A stretch of DNA of 64,000 nucleotides from an uncultured Myxococcales bacterium (GTDB taxonomy: Bacteria; Myxococcota_A; UBA9042), in the NCBI GenBank assembly GCA_903929795.1, contig CAIYWC010000011.1, forward strand, positions 1 through 64,000, read 5' to 3'. Below are positions 16,750-28,651 of the stretch, one piece after another (the first letter of the stretch is position 1; each line of letters begins with the position of its first letter). The position numbers were made by a program, and so were the translations under genes. A model generated the notes under the pieces. The model ran no database searches, was not told where the DNA came from, and saw only the letters and a list, made by a program, of their open reading frames with translations.

Positions 16750-19700
16750 TCAGGGCGTTGCGGCTTCGTCCTGACCACCGAGCCAAGCGGACCACGCTCT
16801 CCAGGCTGCGCCGTCGACGGGCAAGCCCGCGGGCAGGAACCACGGTGCGGGCATCTGGCCGCTGCCATTCGCGGGCGGCGGAGGAGGCGGTGTTGGAGGA
16901 GGCGCGCCGCAGCTCGCGTTGGCCTGCCCGGGCGAGCCGATCTTGCCGGAAGTGCCGTAGGTCGCCTTGGACAGGCACCACGCTGCGCCAGAGTCGTTGG
17001 CAGCGGCGCTCATGGCGCCCGACGACAGCTGCACCGAAGTGCCTGTCAAGTTGACCGGCCACGGCGCCTTGACGGCGTACGTGACTGTGTCGGAAACCGT
17101 GCCGTCGGCCATTGTGAGCGTCAACCCGCCGCCGCTGTTGGACATTTGCAGCGCAGTGCCATAGCTGTAATCCACCGGTGCGCCGCTGTTCTTGGTCACG
17201 TCCGTGCTGCGGCCGAGCACCAGAAAGCCGCCGGCGGGAATGACGGTCTTGCCGCCAGCGCTGGTGATTTTCGTCACGGGAGTCACGGTCTTGTACTGCA
17301 ATGACCAGCCGGATAAGTCCACGTCGGACTTGTTTGGGTTGTACAGCTCCAGCCATTCGCCGTTGTCGGGCGAGCCGGCGTTGGCGTCGTACATGATCTC
17401 GCTGATCAGCACGTTTTGGCCCGCGACCTCGATCTTGCACGTGCTGCTGCAGCCGTCGCCGCTCTTGGTGTTGCCGTCGTCGCACTCCTCGCCGGTGTCA
17501 ATTGTGCCGTTGCCACAGAGGCTGACGCAGCCGTCGACTGTGCCCGGGGCGGCTTGGTTGGGGCACGCGTCGCATACGTCGCCGATGCCGTCGCCGTCCG
17601 CGTCCGCCTGGTTCGGGTTGGCGATCGCGGGACAGTTGTCGGTGGCATCGGGGATGCCGTCGCCGTCCGTGTCGGCGCCACCGCCGCAGATCAGGTTCGC
17701 GGCGCCAGGGGTGCCGAGATCGCCCGCCCCGTACGTGCTCGTGGCCAGGCACCAGTTCGCCCCGCTGTCGTTGGCGGTCGCGTCCAACTTGTTCGCGGAC
17801 AGCTGGTAACTGACGCCGTTGCCCAGCGCCGGCCAGCCGTTGACGTTCGGATTGACGAGGACCGCGTCCAAAATCTTGCCGCTGCCAATGATATTCACCG
17901 TGAATTCCGCGGAGTTCGGCAATGTGATCGCGCTGCCGTAGACGTAGATCGGCGTGATGCCGCCATTTTGCGTCTTGTCCGCGCTCCGGCCCAGCACCGC
18001 GTAAGCGTGCGACTGCAGCGGCAGCGACGTCGCCGACTTGATGACCTGCGTCGCGGCGTTCACCTGCAGCGTCAGGCCGGCCAGTTCGACCGGATCGCTG
18101 CCCGGGTTGTACAGCTCAATCCACTCGCCCGTCGTGTCGCCGACCGCCTTGGGATTCGCCATGATTTCCGTAATCACGATGGAGCCCGCGGCGACGCCGG
18201 ACTCGATCGTGCACGTTGGGCTACAGCCGTCGCCGGGTATCAGGTTGCCGTCGTCGCATTGCTCGCCCGGGTCCAGCACGCCGTTGCCGCAGCCCGCGGA
18301 CTCGCACGCGTCGCCGATCCCATTGTTGTTGCCGTCGGCCTGGTCGGGGTTTGGCGCGAATTTGCAATTGTCGCATGCGTCGCCGACGCCGTCCTTGTCG
18401 GTGTCCAACTGGTCGGCATTCTTGACGCTTTTGCAGTTGTCGGTGGCGTCGGGAATGCCATCGCCGTCCTCGTCCTGGTTGGCGCCGACGCAGGTCGGGT
18501 TGGCTGCGCCGGGCGTGCCGTAGTCGCCGTTCGCGGCAAACAACGCCTGGCCCTTGCACCAGTTCGCGGGATTGTCGTTGGCCATCGCGGTCATTTGCGC
18601 CGGGTCAAGCGCGGCGGATTTGCCGGCGACGATCGGCCACGCCGCGCCGTAGGTGAGCGTGTCCACCACCGTCCCCTGCGACGTCAGTGTCAGCGCGCTC
18701 GTCGTATTGCTGAGCACCACTTTCTGGTAGACGAGATCGACTTTCACGCCGCCGTTCAGCGTCACATCGCCGTCGCTGCCGAGCACGAAGTAGCCACCCG
18801 CCGGAACGATGACCGGTCCAGGCGATTCTACGGTGTAGGACGTCGTCTTGGTCACGCCGGCGGAGAGGATCACGCCGTTGATCGTGACGTCCGCCGTCGC
18901 AGGGTTGTACAGCTCAATCCACTCGCCGTTGGCGTTGCTGCTGGCCTTGGGGTTGACGAGGAATTCGCTGATGACCAGGGTGCCGACGGCGAGGTGTGGC
19001 TCCAGCTGGCAATAACCGCTGCAGCCGTCGCCGGAGATGTTGTCGCCATCGTCGCAGGCCTCGCCGGGGTCTAGCTTGCCGTCGCCGCAGGTCTGGCCGG
19101 AGGCCTCGCACGCGTCGCCGATGCCGTTCTTGTTCGTGTCCAGCTGGCCGGGATTGGCGACCGTCGGGCAATTGTCCACGCTGTCCGGGATGCCGTCCTT
19201 GTCGGTGTCAAGCTGGCAGGCGTCGTTGGCGGCACCGGGCGTGCCCTTGTCGCCATCGCTCATGGGCGTGGTCGCGCCGCACCAATTCGTTGCGTCGTCG
19301 TTGGCGGTGGCGGTCGTGCTGGACGGGCTGAGCGAGAGCGATACGCCGTTGACGTTGAGCCAGCCCTTGGTGATGTCGTACGTGACCGAGTCGATGACCA
19401 CGCCGTTGGATTGCAACGCTATGGTATCAAAGGTATTGTTCAGGGTCATGCCGCTGCCGTAAGCATAGTCGACCGTGACCCCGCCGTTCAGCGTCGTGTC
19501 CGCCTTGATGCCCATGACGAAGTAGCTATTGGCGGCGATGACCGTGCCTGCCGCGACGGTGAAGCTGTCCTTGGCGTTGTCCGTGACGACCAGACCGCCC
19601 AGGTCGACGCTGGCGCTGGTGGTGTTGAAGATCTCGAACCACTCGCCCGCGGTGTCGGTAACGCTGCCTGCGCCGTTGGGGTTGTACATGATTTCGCTGA

Positions 19701-20049
19701 TGACGAGGTCGCCGGCCGAAAGCGCCGGGCCGGCGGGCACGTCGCCGCTGGCGTCGGGGTTGCCGGTCGCGTCTTTGCACAGCGCGTTGGGCACGTGCTT
19801 GCAGGTCTTGGTGGCGTCATCGCAGAGGTCGTCCGTGCAAGGATCCCCATCGTCGCAAGCGACCCCCGCGCAGCCCGTGCTGCCATCAACGCCTGTGTCG
19901 GCCTTCTTGAATGTGACGTCTCCGAACGTGTCGGTGCCGCCGCCCGTGTCTGATGCGCTGGTGCCGCAGCCGAAGAGGATCGCCATGAACGCAATGGGTA
20001 GGGCGATCGCGGGGCGAAAGGGACGACGACAAGGGCCAAAAGTGCGCAC
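16750..20049 (-). CDS. Giant lipoprotein with lamin-tail, TSP3 and Cys-rich repeats
   Basis: 1099-aa surface lipoprotein. The GTG at 20049 has GGAGG 6 nt upstream and gives a signal with lipobox I-L-F-G-C. After a C[11 protein letters not shown] knot come four lamin-tail (LTD) domains, each starting with V-I-S-E-I-M-type and G-E-W-(F/I/L)-E-(I/L)-(F/Y)-N motifs. Between them are TSP3 calcium repeats (D-x-D-x-D-G-I-P-D ... N-G-I-G-D-A-C) and three DUF4215-type units (C-G-x-G-x-x-D-x-G-E-x-C-D-D-G-x). The likely role is a calcium-stabilised adhesive or structural surface protein, exported and tethered to the outer membrane. It is convergent with the cytochrome lipoprotein and divergent from the TPR gene at 20377. 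No C-terminal sorting signal is seen. Confidence 0.85.
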   Translation of the reverse strand: MRTFGPCRRPFRPAIALPIAFMAILFGCGTSASDTGGGTDTFGDVTFKKADTGVDGSTGCAGVACDDGDPCTDDLCDDATKTCKHVPNALCKDATGNPDASGDVPAGPALSAGDLVISEIMYNPNGAGSVTDTAGEWFEIFNTTSASVDLGGLVVTDNAKDSFTVAAGTVIAANSYFVMGIKADTTLNGGVTVDYAYGSGMTLNNTFDTIALQSNGVVIDSVTYDITKGWLNVNGVSLSLSPSSTTATANDDATNWCGATTPMSDGDKGTPGAANDACQLDTDKDGIPDSVDNCPTVANPGQLDTNKNGIGDACEASGQTCGDGKLDPGEACDDGDNISGDGCSGYCQLEPHLAVGTLVISEFLVNPKASSNANGEWIELYNPATADVTINGVILSAGVTKTTSYTVESPGPVIVPAGGYFVLGSDGDVTLNGGVKVDLVYQKVVLSNTTSALTLTSQGTVVDTLTYGAAWPIVAGKSAALDPAQMTAMANDNPANWCKGQALFAANGDYGTPGAANPTCVGANQDEDGDGIPDATDNCKSVKNADQLDTDKDGVGDACDNCKFAPNPDQADGNNNGIGDACESAGCGNGVLDPGEQCDDGNLIPGDGCSPTCTIESGVAAGSIVITEIMANPKAVGDTTGEWIELYNPGSDPVELAGLTLQVNAATQVIKSATSLPLQSHAYAVLGRSADKTQNGGITPIYVYGSAITLPNSAEFTVNIIGSGKILDAVLVNPNVNGWPALGNGVSYQLSANKLDATANDSGANWCLATSTYGAGDLGTPGAANLICGGGADTDGDGIPDATDNCPAIANPNQADADGDGIGDVCDACPNQAAPGTVDGCVSLCGNGTIDTGEECDDGNTKSGDGCSSTCKIEVAGQNVLISEIMYDANAGSPDNGEWLELYNPNKSDVDLSGWSLQYKTVTPVTKITSAGGKTVIPAGGFLVLGRSTDVTKNSGAPVDYSYGTALQMSNSGGGLTLTMADGTVSDTVTYAVKAPWPVNLTGTSVQLSSGAMSAAANDSGAAWCLSKATYGTSGKIGSPGQANASCGAPPPTPPPPPPANGSGQMPAPWFLPAGLPVDGAAWRAWSAWLGGQDEAATP

Positions 20050-20070
20050 GGGAACCTCCAAGCTGGCGAG

Positions 20071-20099
20071 AGTGTACGGACCGGCGCCGCGCTCCGCAA
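20071..20099 (-). promoter_or_regulatory. Candidate promoter for the giant LTD lipoprotein
   Basis: Minus strand TTGCGG (20099-20094), 17-nt spacer, TACACT (20076-20071). Matches are three and four of six. The short leader ends in the GGAGG used by the GTG at 20049. Confidence 0.3.
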
Positions 20100-20178
20100 C
20101 GCGAGCGTGACATGCGTCGGCAACAGGTGTTCGACGATTGGGCGATTCTGCCGCGGCGCGCCGTGCAACTCGACATGC

Positions 20179-20280
20179 TCACCTCAGGCCAACACCAGAC
20201 TTCGACGCCCAGACCTGTTGCGTTTCGGACGGGAACCACGAGCCCGCGCCTCCGGTGGCACGCCGCGGATCGCGAAAGGT
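20179..20280. repeat. Dispersed intergenic repeat, copy B
   Basis: About 100 bp in the 327-bp gap between divergent genes at 20049 and 20377. The best stretch is CTGTTGCGTTTCGGACGGGA (20215-20234), then GGTGGCACGCCGCGGATCG (20253-20271), nearly the same as copy A at 1551-1655. Nothing else with coding appearance is visible in this gap. Confidence 0.5.
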
Positions 20281-20317
20281 TGATCGCGAAATTCGGTCGG
20301 CGTGCAGGGGGCGGGGT

Positions 20318-20352
20318 TTGACACACGGCGCGAAGTCCGCACACTTCGCCGT
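20318..20352 (+). promoter_or_regulatory. TTGACA box and leader hairpin before the TPR gene
   Basis: TTGACA at 20318-20323 is a perfect -35, but the hexamer 17 nt on is a poor -10. An inverted repeat, ACGGCG(CG)AAGT (20325-20336) with ACTTCGCCGT (20343-20352), forms a 10-bp stem with a 2-nt bulge. It could be an operator or leader structure. Confidence 0.3.
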
Positions 20353-20376
20353 GCAAGGAACCCGAGGAGACAGGCC

Positions 20377-21270
20377 ATGTATGCACTGCGACCGAGTTGG
20401 ATAGGCAGCACCGCCGCTGCGGTTTCCATGATGATCCTGGCCCAATCCGCCACTGCCGCCGACAGCCGTTCTGCCGAGGATTGGTTCCGCGAAGGCGTCG
20501 ATCGCATGGGCAGCAACAAGCTGGAAGAGGCGACGACGGCCTTTCAGTCCTGCGTTCAGGCCAAGCCGGACTTGAAGGAATGCTGGTACAATCTGGGCGT
20601 AGTTTTTGGCAAGCGCCGCGATTTTGGCAATGAAGCCAAGGCGTACGAGAAGGCGATCGAGCTGGACCCCAAGTACGCCCGGGCGCACTTCAACTTGGGC
20701 GTGACGTACGAGGATTTGGGCCGTGGCGCCGAGGCGCTGGCGCATTACGACAAGGCGATCGCGTTCGATCCCGCCAGCCAGGATGCCCACTTGAACCGGG
20801 CGATGCTGCTGTTGCGGCTGGAGCGCTACGACGACGCGATCGCCGGTTTTGAGCGCGCCGTGGCGGTGCAGCCGGACAACGCGGAGGCGTACTACGACAT
20901 GGCGGAGGCCGTACTGGTGCTGGCCGGCAAGAAACAGGAGCCGCAGCGGACGGCGCTTTACCGCCGGGCGATTTCCCACTTCCAGCAGGCGTTGGAGCGC
21001 GATCCCAAGCACTACCGGGCGCAGTACAACATCGGCGTTGTGCACCACAAGCTGCAAGAGCCAGACCTGGAAGTGTCGGCGTATCTGAAGACGCTCGCGC
21101 TCAAGCCGAGTTACACGCCGGCGCTGTACAATCTGGCGTTCACGCTGCGCGACAAGGGCGACAACGTGGGCGCCAAGGCCGCGTTTGAAAAGTACATTGC
21201 CTCGGCCGGCAAGAGCAAAAGCGAAGAGAAGTTCGTGGAAGTGGCCAAGCGAGAGATGGCCAAGCTCTGA
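20377..21270 (+). CDS. Exported TPR repeat protein
   Basis: 297-aa protein. The ATG at 20377 follows a GAGGAGA Shine-Dalgarno and gives a signal peptide ending S-A-T-A-A. It is then a string of canonical TPR units, such as A-F-Q-S-C-V-Q-A-K-P-D-L-K-E-C-W-Y-N-L-G-V and A-Y-E-K-A-I-E-L-D-P-K-Y-A-R-A-H-F-N-L-G-V, about six or seven in all, ending in a charged Lys-rich helix. It likely acts as a periplasmic scaffold; the partner is not identifiable. It diverges from the giant lipoprotein gene and is followed by an intergenic repeat. Confidence 0.8.
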   Translation: MYALRPSWIGSTAAAVSMMILAQSATAADSRSAEDWFREGVDRMGSNKLEEATTAFQSCVQAKPDLKECWYNLGVVFGKRRDFGNEAKAYEKAIELDPKYARAHFNLGVTYEDLGRGAEALAHYDKAIAFDPASQDAHLNRAMLLLRLERYDDAIAGFERAVAVQPDNAEAYYDMAEAVLVLAGKKQEPQRTALYRRAISHFQQALERDPKHYRAQYNIGVVHHKLQEPDLEVSAYLKTLALKPSYTPALYNLAFTLRDKGDNVGAKAAFEKYIASAGKSKSEEKFVEVAKREMAKL

Positions 21271-21408
21271 CTTGGGGGGCGGACACTGCCAGACGGCAGG
21301 AATTCACGTGATTCTCTAGGGGACTTTTCTCGCCAGCGTATCGGCACCTCTCCGTTGCGGCGACGCGGCGTCGCGCAGCCAGCTGACCGGCGCCGCACTC
21401 CGTTTTGT

Positions 21409-21616
21409 GTGACATTTTGCGGCCGACCGCGGCAAAAGTTGGCGGGACGCGAACAAGGGGGGCCCACCCACTTTGCGGGCGGGCTCCGTGGCCAAGCCGG
21501 AAGCCCGACTTGCGTGACATTTTGCGGGGGACCGCGGCAAGAGTCGCCAGCGCGCGAATATTGGTCCCACCCTCTTTGACGGGCGGGCTCTCGGCCGCAA
21601 GCGCATCGGCTCTCGG

Positions 21617-21618
<2 letters not shown>
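21409..21618. repeat. Imperfect tandem repeat, two copies of ~105 bp
   Basis: Most of the 346-bp gap between convergent genes. Both units open with GTGACATTTTGCGG (21409 and 21514), continue with GACCGCGGCAA, and contain CCCACC(C/A)...CTTTG.CGGGCGGGCTC. Read on the minus strand, both copies could encode similar short peptides (L-L-P-R-S-x-A-K-C-H), which may be a decayed frame or chance. The second unit runs up to the stop of the sigma-54 activator. Confidence 0.55.
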
Positions 21619-23419
<1,801 letters not shown>

Positions 23420-23506
23420 GTCCTGACCTCACCTCGCCGCTGGGCGCGTTCAGGATGGCGCAGGTCGCGGTCCGTGGCAATGAGGCGCGCCATCGGGTCA
23501 GCGTGG

Positions 23507-24304
23507 CTACCGCGGCGCGCCGTTCCAGCTGACCGCCGCCTCGATGATCCCCGCGACCGCCACAGCAAAGAACGCACCGCCGGCGGAGAGTTGCGTCGCC
23601 TGGTTGACCGTGCTCATGTGCCCCGGGCCCAGCAGCCCGTCGCGCTGGTTCAGGTAGTAGAACACGCCAGAGACGCCCGCCAGCACCGCTTCCGTTGTCA
23701 GGAACGCGGCGCCCTTGCCCGGCGAGTGATTGGCGAACTGTCCGACGCCAAACGGCACGAACATCAGCCCAAACGGCGGCGGCTGGGCCAGATCAAGCGG
23801 TTCAGGCGCCTGCGCCACGTTCTTGATCACGCCGAGGCGCACGAGATTGTCGCGCAGCGTCTCAAAATCGGCAATCATTTTAGGCGGATACACCGCTGGA
23901 TCCAGCTTGTGCGTCGCGTCGCGGACCAGCAGCGCCGTAAACTCGTCGTTCGCCTCGTTCTTCGATCCCACCCACCACAGCGACGCGCCGAGGTACTCGC
24001 GCACCTGCCATTCGCGTCGCCGCTCAACGCGCGGCGTTGGGTACAGCAGCGTCCGCAGCTGCGGCACGGCGTTGTCAAAATCCTGGTATTTAAAGGAGTT
24101 TACCGCTTCTTCAAACGTGGCCTTCGCGTCGTGGCTCGGCCCGCTCGCACCCACGGGCGCGGTCACGGGCGGCGGTGGCGCTGGCGCTGGCGGCTTGGCG
24201 TGCGCGGCGGGCCCCACCAGGACAGTCGCCACCATCGCCAGCGGAACCAGCGCGCGGGGCACAATGTGCAGGGCTCCGCGCAGTGGTTCAGGAAGTCCGG
24301 CCAT
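23507..24304 (-). CDS. TPR-like membrane protein with GVGQF motif
   Basis: 265-aa protein with a signal peptide (cleavage near A-A-H-A-K), a Pro/Ala linker, a helical region (~55-150) resembling TPR pairs with the L-G-A-S-L-W-W-V-G motif, then [11 protein letters not shown] and two predicted membrane segments near the C-terminus. Similar G-x-G-Q-F-x-N-x-x-x-x-K-G proteins occur in other Deltaproteobacteria but have no set function. The start is either 24304 or 24313; neither has a strong ribosome site, and both overlap the end of the upstream gene, so translational coupling is likely. Confidence 0.65.
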   Translation of the reverse strand: MAGLPEPLRGALHIVPRALVPLAMVATVLVGPAAHAKPPAPAPPPPVTAPVGASGPSHDAKATFEEAVNSFKYQDFDNAVPQLRTLLYPTPRVERRREWQVREYLGASLWWVGSKNEANDEFTALLVRDATHKLDPAVYPPKMIADFETLRDNLVRLGVIKNVAQAPEPLDLAQPPPFGLMFVPFGVGQFANHSPGKGAAFLTTEAVLAGVSGVFYYLNQRDGLLGPGHMSTVNQATQLSAGGAFFAVAVAGIIEAAVSWNGAPR

Positions 24305-26312
24305 GGTCGGCATCGTAAGGCAGTGCGCTGCGTTCGCCAAGGAGTGCGTGCGACGCCAGCTGAGGCGCGCCTGCGGCCGCATACGCCACGCGCCCGTACA
24401 CGCGCGGCAACAGCGCGCCCACCACGTCCGGGTCCAGCGGTGCGAGCAGCGTCAACAGCCCCAGGTCCAGCTCCAGCCGCGACGTCGGGATCAGCAGGGG
24501 CAGCGCCGCGCGCTCCGGCGGCGTCAGCGGCCGCACGGCCTCGTAGCCCGCCAGGAACGCCCGCACCTTGGGCCGATCCAGCAGCGGCGGCTCCTCCGCG
24601 CGCTGCGGCCACCGCACGGCCAGCAGGTCCAGCGCGCGCGCCACATCCCAGACAAGCGGCTGGCGGTCGGCGAGATCCCAGTCCAACACCGCCAGCGTGC
24701 CATCCGGCTGCAAGCGCAGGTTCTGCACGCCAAAATCGCCGTGACACAGCCCGATCGGACACAGCGGTAGCGCCTCGCGCAAGCGCCGGGCGGTCAGCTC
24801 CAGCAGCGGCGCGATCCGCCGGTGCAACGGGTGCGCGTCCAGGTGCGCAGCCAGCGACGGCTCAGCGGCGAGCTCGGTCAGCCACGCCGCACCCGGATCC
24901 GGTGTTTGCAGGAGCGCCAGCCCGACCCGCAGGCCTTCCGGCGGCCGTTGGCTCATCGGTGTCGGCGCCACCACGTGCAGCCGGGCGAGCGTCCCGCCCG
25001 CGAGCGCGGAGTGTTCAGGCGTCGGCGCCAGCGTCTCGCCGGGCAGATCGTGCGCCGCCAGCAGCCAGTCGCCGTCAAACGCCAGCCACGCAAGCCCAGC
25101 CGCATCCGGCAGCCAGCGTGGCACCGCGAAGCCACGTGCGTGCAGCGCCTCCTGAATCGCGTGCGTGTAGCCCAGCCCCGCAGCCGATCGCAGCGCTCCC
25201 GCCACCCGTTGTGTCCACACCACGCCGTCGGCCGTCTCCACACGCGCGGTCGTCGCGTGCGCGCCCAGGGCATGCCAGCGCAGGCTGTGCACCGGTCCCA
25301 GCCCGGGCTGGCGCGTCTGCAGCAGCGCCCCAAACGCGTCCGCCGTCGCCCGCAGTTTGGGCAGCAAGAGGCGCCACAGCGCGCCCAGCGGCTCCCGTTC
25401 GCCCAGTTCCTCAACGTGCCGCTCCGCGAGGTGCAGGTCACCCGACGCGATCGCGTCCGCCGCGGCCGAGTGCCCGGTCAGCTGACGCGGCGTCGTCGTC
25501 GCCATCGCGTGCGGCGTCCGCCGATCCAGCCACGCGACGAGCGCCGTATCCCCGGCCAGGATCCGCAGCACCGGCTCCGCGTGCGCCGCCGCCACGTCCC
25601 GCAGCGGCGCCAAGCGATCGCGTAGCGGTGCCAGCAGCTGCTCCGCCGTGGCCAGCTGCCCGGTCGCCAGCTCCAGTAGGGCCAGCTCCAGCCGCGCGCG
25701 ATCCGCGCCGGGCTCCACCCGCAACGTCTCGAGCAGCCATTGCCGGGCGGTCTGGCTGTCGTCGCGGTCCAGGGCCAGGCACGCAAGGGCGTACGGCACG
25801 ATGTCGGATTGCGGCTGCCACGCCCCGGCCAGCCGATACGCGCGCTCCGCCGCCGCCAGCGACCCTGCAGCGTGCAGGGAACGCGCGCGGGCGAACGCGT
25901 CCAGCCCGGCCTGCGGCTCCTCGGCGTCGGCCAGCGCCATTGGCCCCGGAACAATGCCGCGGTGCGGCTGCAGCGACTTCGGCAGCCCGCGCGCGCCCGC
26001 GACCTGCGCGTGGGCCAGTTCAGCTTGGTCAAGCAGCGCACCGCGCAGGTCCGCGCCGCGCAGGTCCGCGCCGGTCAGGTCCGCGTTGCTCAGGTCCGCG
26101 TTGCGCAGATCGGCGTCGGCCAGCGTCGCCCGCGTCAGATCCGCCCAAGTCAGCCGGGCTCCGCGCAGCCGAGCGCCAGTCAAATCGGCGTGTTGCAGGT
26201 CGGCCCGCCGCAAGTCGGCGTCGGTCAGGTCTGTGTGGGCAAAATGGCCTTCCGCCAGCGGCGCCTCGCGCAGATCCAAGGGCGGCAGCGGCGCGAACAC
26301 TGGCAAAACCAT
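24288..26312 (-). CDS. Pentapeptide-repeat / TPR-like / phosphotransferase fusion
   Basis: 674-aa apparently cytoplasmic protein. Residues ~12-108 are pentapeptide repeats (A-D-L-x-x units, a right-handed beta helix). Residues ~115-330 are helical and TPR-like ([17 protein letters not shown]). Residues ~350-640 resemble the APH/choline-kinase fold, with catalytic H524-G-D526 and N531 (C-H-G-D-F-G-V-Q-N) and the metal-binding D544-W-D546. The usual N-lobe lysine is not obvious; V-W-T-Q-R-V occupies the site. This implies phosphorylation of a small molecule or protein, substrate unknown. ATG 26312 is 5 nt after the upstream stop. I know no characterised protein of this build. Not an obvious antibiotic-resistance gene. 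Confidence 0.75.
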   Translation of the reverse strand: MVLPVFAPLPPLDLREAPLAEGHFAHTDLTDADLRRADLQHADLTGARLRGARLTWADLTRATLADADLRNADLSNADLTGADLRGADLRGALLDQAELAHAQVAGARGLPKSLQPHRGIVPGPMALADAEEPQAGLDAFARARSLHAAGSLAAAERAYRLAGAWQPQSDIVPYALACLALDRDDSQTARQWLLETLRVEPGADRARLELALLELATGQLATAEQLLAPLRDRLAPLRDVAAAHAEPVLRILAGDTALVAWLDRRTPHAMATTTPRQLTGHSAAADAIASGDLHLAERHVEELGEREPLGALWRLLLPKLRATADAFGALLQTRQPGLGPVHSLRWHALGAHATTARVETADGVVWTQRVAGALRSAAGLGYTHAIQEALHARGFAVPRWLPDAAGLAWLAFDGDWLLAAHDLPGETLAPTPEHSALAGGTLARLHVVAPTPMSQRPPEGLRVGLALLQTPDPGAAWLTELAAEPSLAAHLDAHPLHRRIAPLLELTARRLREALPLCPIGLCHGDFGVQNLRLQPDGTLAVLDWDLADRQPLVWDVARALDLLAVRWPQRAEEPPLLDRPKVRAFLAGYEAVRPLTPPERAALPLLIPTSRLELDLGLLTLLAPLDPDVVGALLPRVYGRVAYAAAGAPQLASHALLGERSALPYDADHGRTS

Positions 26313-26317
26313 TGGAA

Positions 26318-28561
26318 CTACAGGCAGACCAAGCCGAATTGGCACTTCTTGCCGGCCGGGCAGGCCGTGCCGCCGGTGCACAGGGAGATGCCGCCGGGCA
26401 GGGTGCCGGTGCCGCCGCCGAGGCCGGGGATGCCGAGGTCGGGGATGCACGCGGTCATCAGGCACTGTTCGCCGCTGGCGCAGTCGGCCGCCGTCTTGCA
26501 CTGGCCGGGGCTGGGCAATGGCGTGTTTTTGGCGAGGCACTTGCCGAGCGTGCAGCTCTCGGTCGCGGCGCAGTCGGCGGAAGTCGTGCACTGCGACTTG
26601 ATGCAAACCGCGATGATGCACTGGTAGCCCGTCGCGCAGCCGGTCTGGCCGTTGCACAAGGGTGGCAAGCCGGGCAGGCTGGGGATGCAGACGCCGCCGG
26701 CGCATTGGAGCTGGCCGAGGCCGCCAATCGGGATCGACGGGCAGTCGGCGGACGTGGTGCACTCCAGCGCGGGAATCGCCGCGGGGATGCAAAAGCCCTT
26801 GAAGCATTGGTCATTCTTGCCAGTGCATTCGCTGGCGACCTTGCATTGCGACTTGATGCACAAGCCGGCCACGCAGCTCTGGGTCATCGAGCACTCGTTG
26901 TCATTTTGGCAGCCGACGACCGGGATGGCGTTCGGCAAGCACTGATTCAGCAAGCACTTTTCGCCCTGCGGGCAGTCGGACGTGTATTTGCAGCCGTCCG
27001 GGGAGCACGAGGAGAGCTTGCACAGGAAGCCGGTCGGGCATTGCGCGTCGGCGGTGCAGAAACCCGCGGGGACCGTCTGCGGCGGGACGCAGTTGCCGTT
27101 GTAGCAGAACGTCCCGATTTTGCAGTCATTTTGCGTCGCGCAAGGCGCGGGAGTCAGACACAGCGGCGCAAAGCACTGCTGGCCGGTCGGGCAGGCCGGT
27201 TTGCCGGCGCCGCACAACTGCTCAGAATCACAGACGTCGCCGATACCGTTGCCGTTCGTGTCTTTCTGGTCGGGATTGTAGACGTACGGGCAGTTGTCAA
27301 ACGCGTTCAGGTAGCCGTCGCCGTCGATGTCGTTGTCGCAGACGTCGCCCTTGCCGTCCTTGTCGATGTCCGACTGGTCGGGGTTGAAGACATACGGGCA
27401 GTTGTCGACGTTGTCCGGGATGCCGTCGCCGTCGGTGTCGCCCACGACGTCGCACGCGTCGCCTTTGCCGTTGCCGTTGCTGTCCTTTTGGTCGGGGTTG
27501 TAGACAAATGGGCAGTTGTCCGTGGCGTTGGGTACGCCGTCGCCGTCGATGTCCGGGTCGCACGCGTCGCCGATGCCGTCCTTGTCGATGTCCTTTTGGT
27601 CCGGGTTCGGCACGGTCGGGCAATTGTCCTTGCTGTCGGGGATGCCGTCGTGGTCCTGGTCGCTGGGCGAGTCGCACGCGTCGCCGATGCCGTTGCCGTC
27701 GCTGTCCTTCTGATTCGGATTGGCCACGTACGGGCAGTTGTCGTACTGATTGGCGATGCCGTCGCCGTCAATGTCCGGATCGCACACGTCGCCGTAGCTG
27801 TCGTGATCGATGTCGGATTGATTGGGGTTCGGCACGTACGCGCAGTTGTCCTGGCCGTTGGGAATGCCGTCGCCGTCGATGTCCGGGTCGCACGCGTCGC
27901 CCAAGCCATCGCCGTCCATGTCTTTTTGGTCGGGATTGTAATCCTTGGGGCAATTGTCCTTGTAGTCCGGAATGCCGTCACCGTCCGTGTCGAGCGTCAT
28001 GTTCACGTCGGCCGTATTGAAGTCGGGCGCGGCGATGTCCGGCTCCGGACCGGTATCCGGCGGGCCCAGGTCCGGCTGTTCCGCATCCGTTCCGACAAAC
28101 GCGTCATCGGTGGCAATGACGGAATCGACCGCGTCAGGCTGCGCGGTGATGTTGCTCGGAAACAGGATGTGGAACGTCAGGTACTGCGGGGGAACGCCAT
28201 CTTGCGGGTACGTCGTCACGGACGCGCCGTCGGTCGCCCACACAAAATAGCGCACGGCCGTGCCGAAAGCCTGCGGCGGAATGTCGGCCTGGTAGGCGTT
28301 CTCGCCAATCGAGGCCATGTCCGCGACCAAGAACTGCGCGTCGCCTGGCCGGGCGTAGTACAGCCGCACGTGGCTGATCGCGCGCGCTGAGGTCACCGTC
28401 GCCCACACGGTGTACGGCTTCTGGTCGTTGGAGGTGTCGCCCAGTTCGGTCACCTGGCGGATCTTGGGCGGATCGTCCGAGCTCCCCGAGCACGCGGCCA
28501 AAACCAGCGTCGACAGCACTAGGAACAGACCGATACAGCGGGAAACGCGCGAACGTGCCAT
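26318..28561 (-). CDS. TSP3-repeat, Cys-rich surface lipoprotein
   Basis: 747-aa lipoprotein (lipobox V-L-A-A-C). A beta-rich domain (~30-140) is followed by an acidic linker, then seven thrombospondin type 3 repeats of ~36 residues (D-x-D-x-D-G-(I/V)-P-(D/N) ... D-N-C-P ... N-P-(D/N)-Q ... G-D-(A/V)-C), which bind calcium and are cross-linked by disulfides. The C-terminal ~280 residues are Cys-rich (C-x-x-x-x-x-C-x-x-x-x-x-C) repeats. The role is probably a rigid calcium-dependent surface stalk. Of two adjacent ATGs, 28561 is preferred (GGAG 6 nt upstream). It is followed after 5 nt by the pentapeptide fusion, suggesting one transcript. The ~108-bp periodicity in DNA at ~27200-27980 comes from the coding repeats. 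Confidence 0.85.
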   Translation of the reverse strand: MARSRVSRCIGLFLVLSTLVLAACSGSSDDPPKIRQVTELGDTSNDQKPYTVWATVTSARAISHVRLYYARPGDAQFLVADMASIGENAYQADIPPQAFGTAVRYFVWATDGASVTTYPQDGVPPQYLTFHILFPSNITAQPDAVDSVIATDDAFVGTDAEQPDLGPPDTGPEPDIAAPDFNTADVNMTLDTDGDGIPDYKDNCPKDYNPDQKDMDGDGLGDACDPDIDGDGIPNGQDNCAYVPNPNQSDIDHDSYGDVCDPDIDGDGIANQYDNCPYVANPNQKDSDGNGIGDACDSPSDQDHDGIPDSKDNCPTVPNPDQKDIDKDGIGDACDPDIDGDGVPNATDNCPFVYNPDQKDSNGNGKGDACDVVGDTDGDGIPDNVDNCPYVFNPDQSDIDKDGKGDVCDNDIDGDGYLNAFDNCPYVYNPDQKDTNGNGIGDVCDSEQLCGAGKPACPTGQQCFAPLCLTPAPCATQNDCKIGTFCYNGNCVPPQTVPAGFCTADAQCPTGFLCKLSSCSPDGCKYTSDCPQGEKCLLNQCLPNAIPVVGCQNDNECSMTQSCVAGLCIKSQCKVASECTGKNDQCFKGFCIPAAIPALECTTSADCPSIPIGGLGQLQCAGGVCIPSLPGLPPLCNGQTGCATGYQCIIAVCIKSQCTTSADCAATESCTLGKCLAKNTPLPSPGQCKTAADCASGEQCLMTACIPDLGIPGLGGGTGTLPGGISLCTGGTACPAGKKCQFGLVCL

Positions 28562-28651
28562 CATCGACTCCACCAAAGGCAAAAACCCCCGGGAGTCTAG
28601 CACATCCGGCCTGCGATCCTCCAGCGTTATCGGTGAGCGTGTGTGAGCCGG

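Noticed and set aside
27200-27980. Regular ~108-bp repeat resembling an array
   Set aside because: It is the DNA of seven TSP3 protein repeats in frame within a lipoprotein gene, not a CRISPR array: units are too long and no constant repeat/spacer pattern exists.
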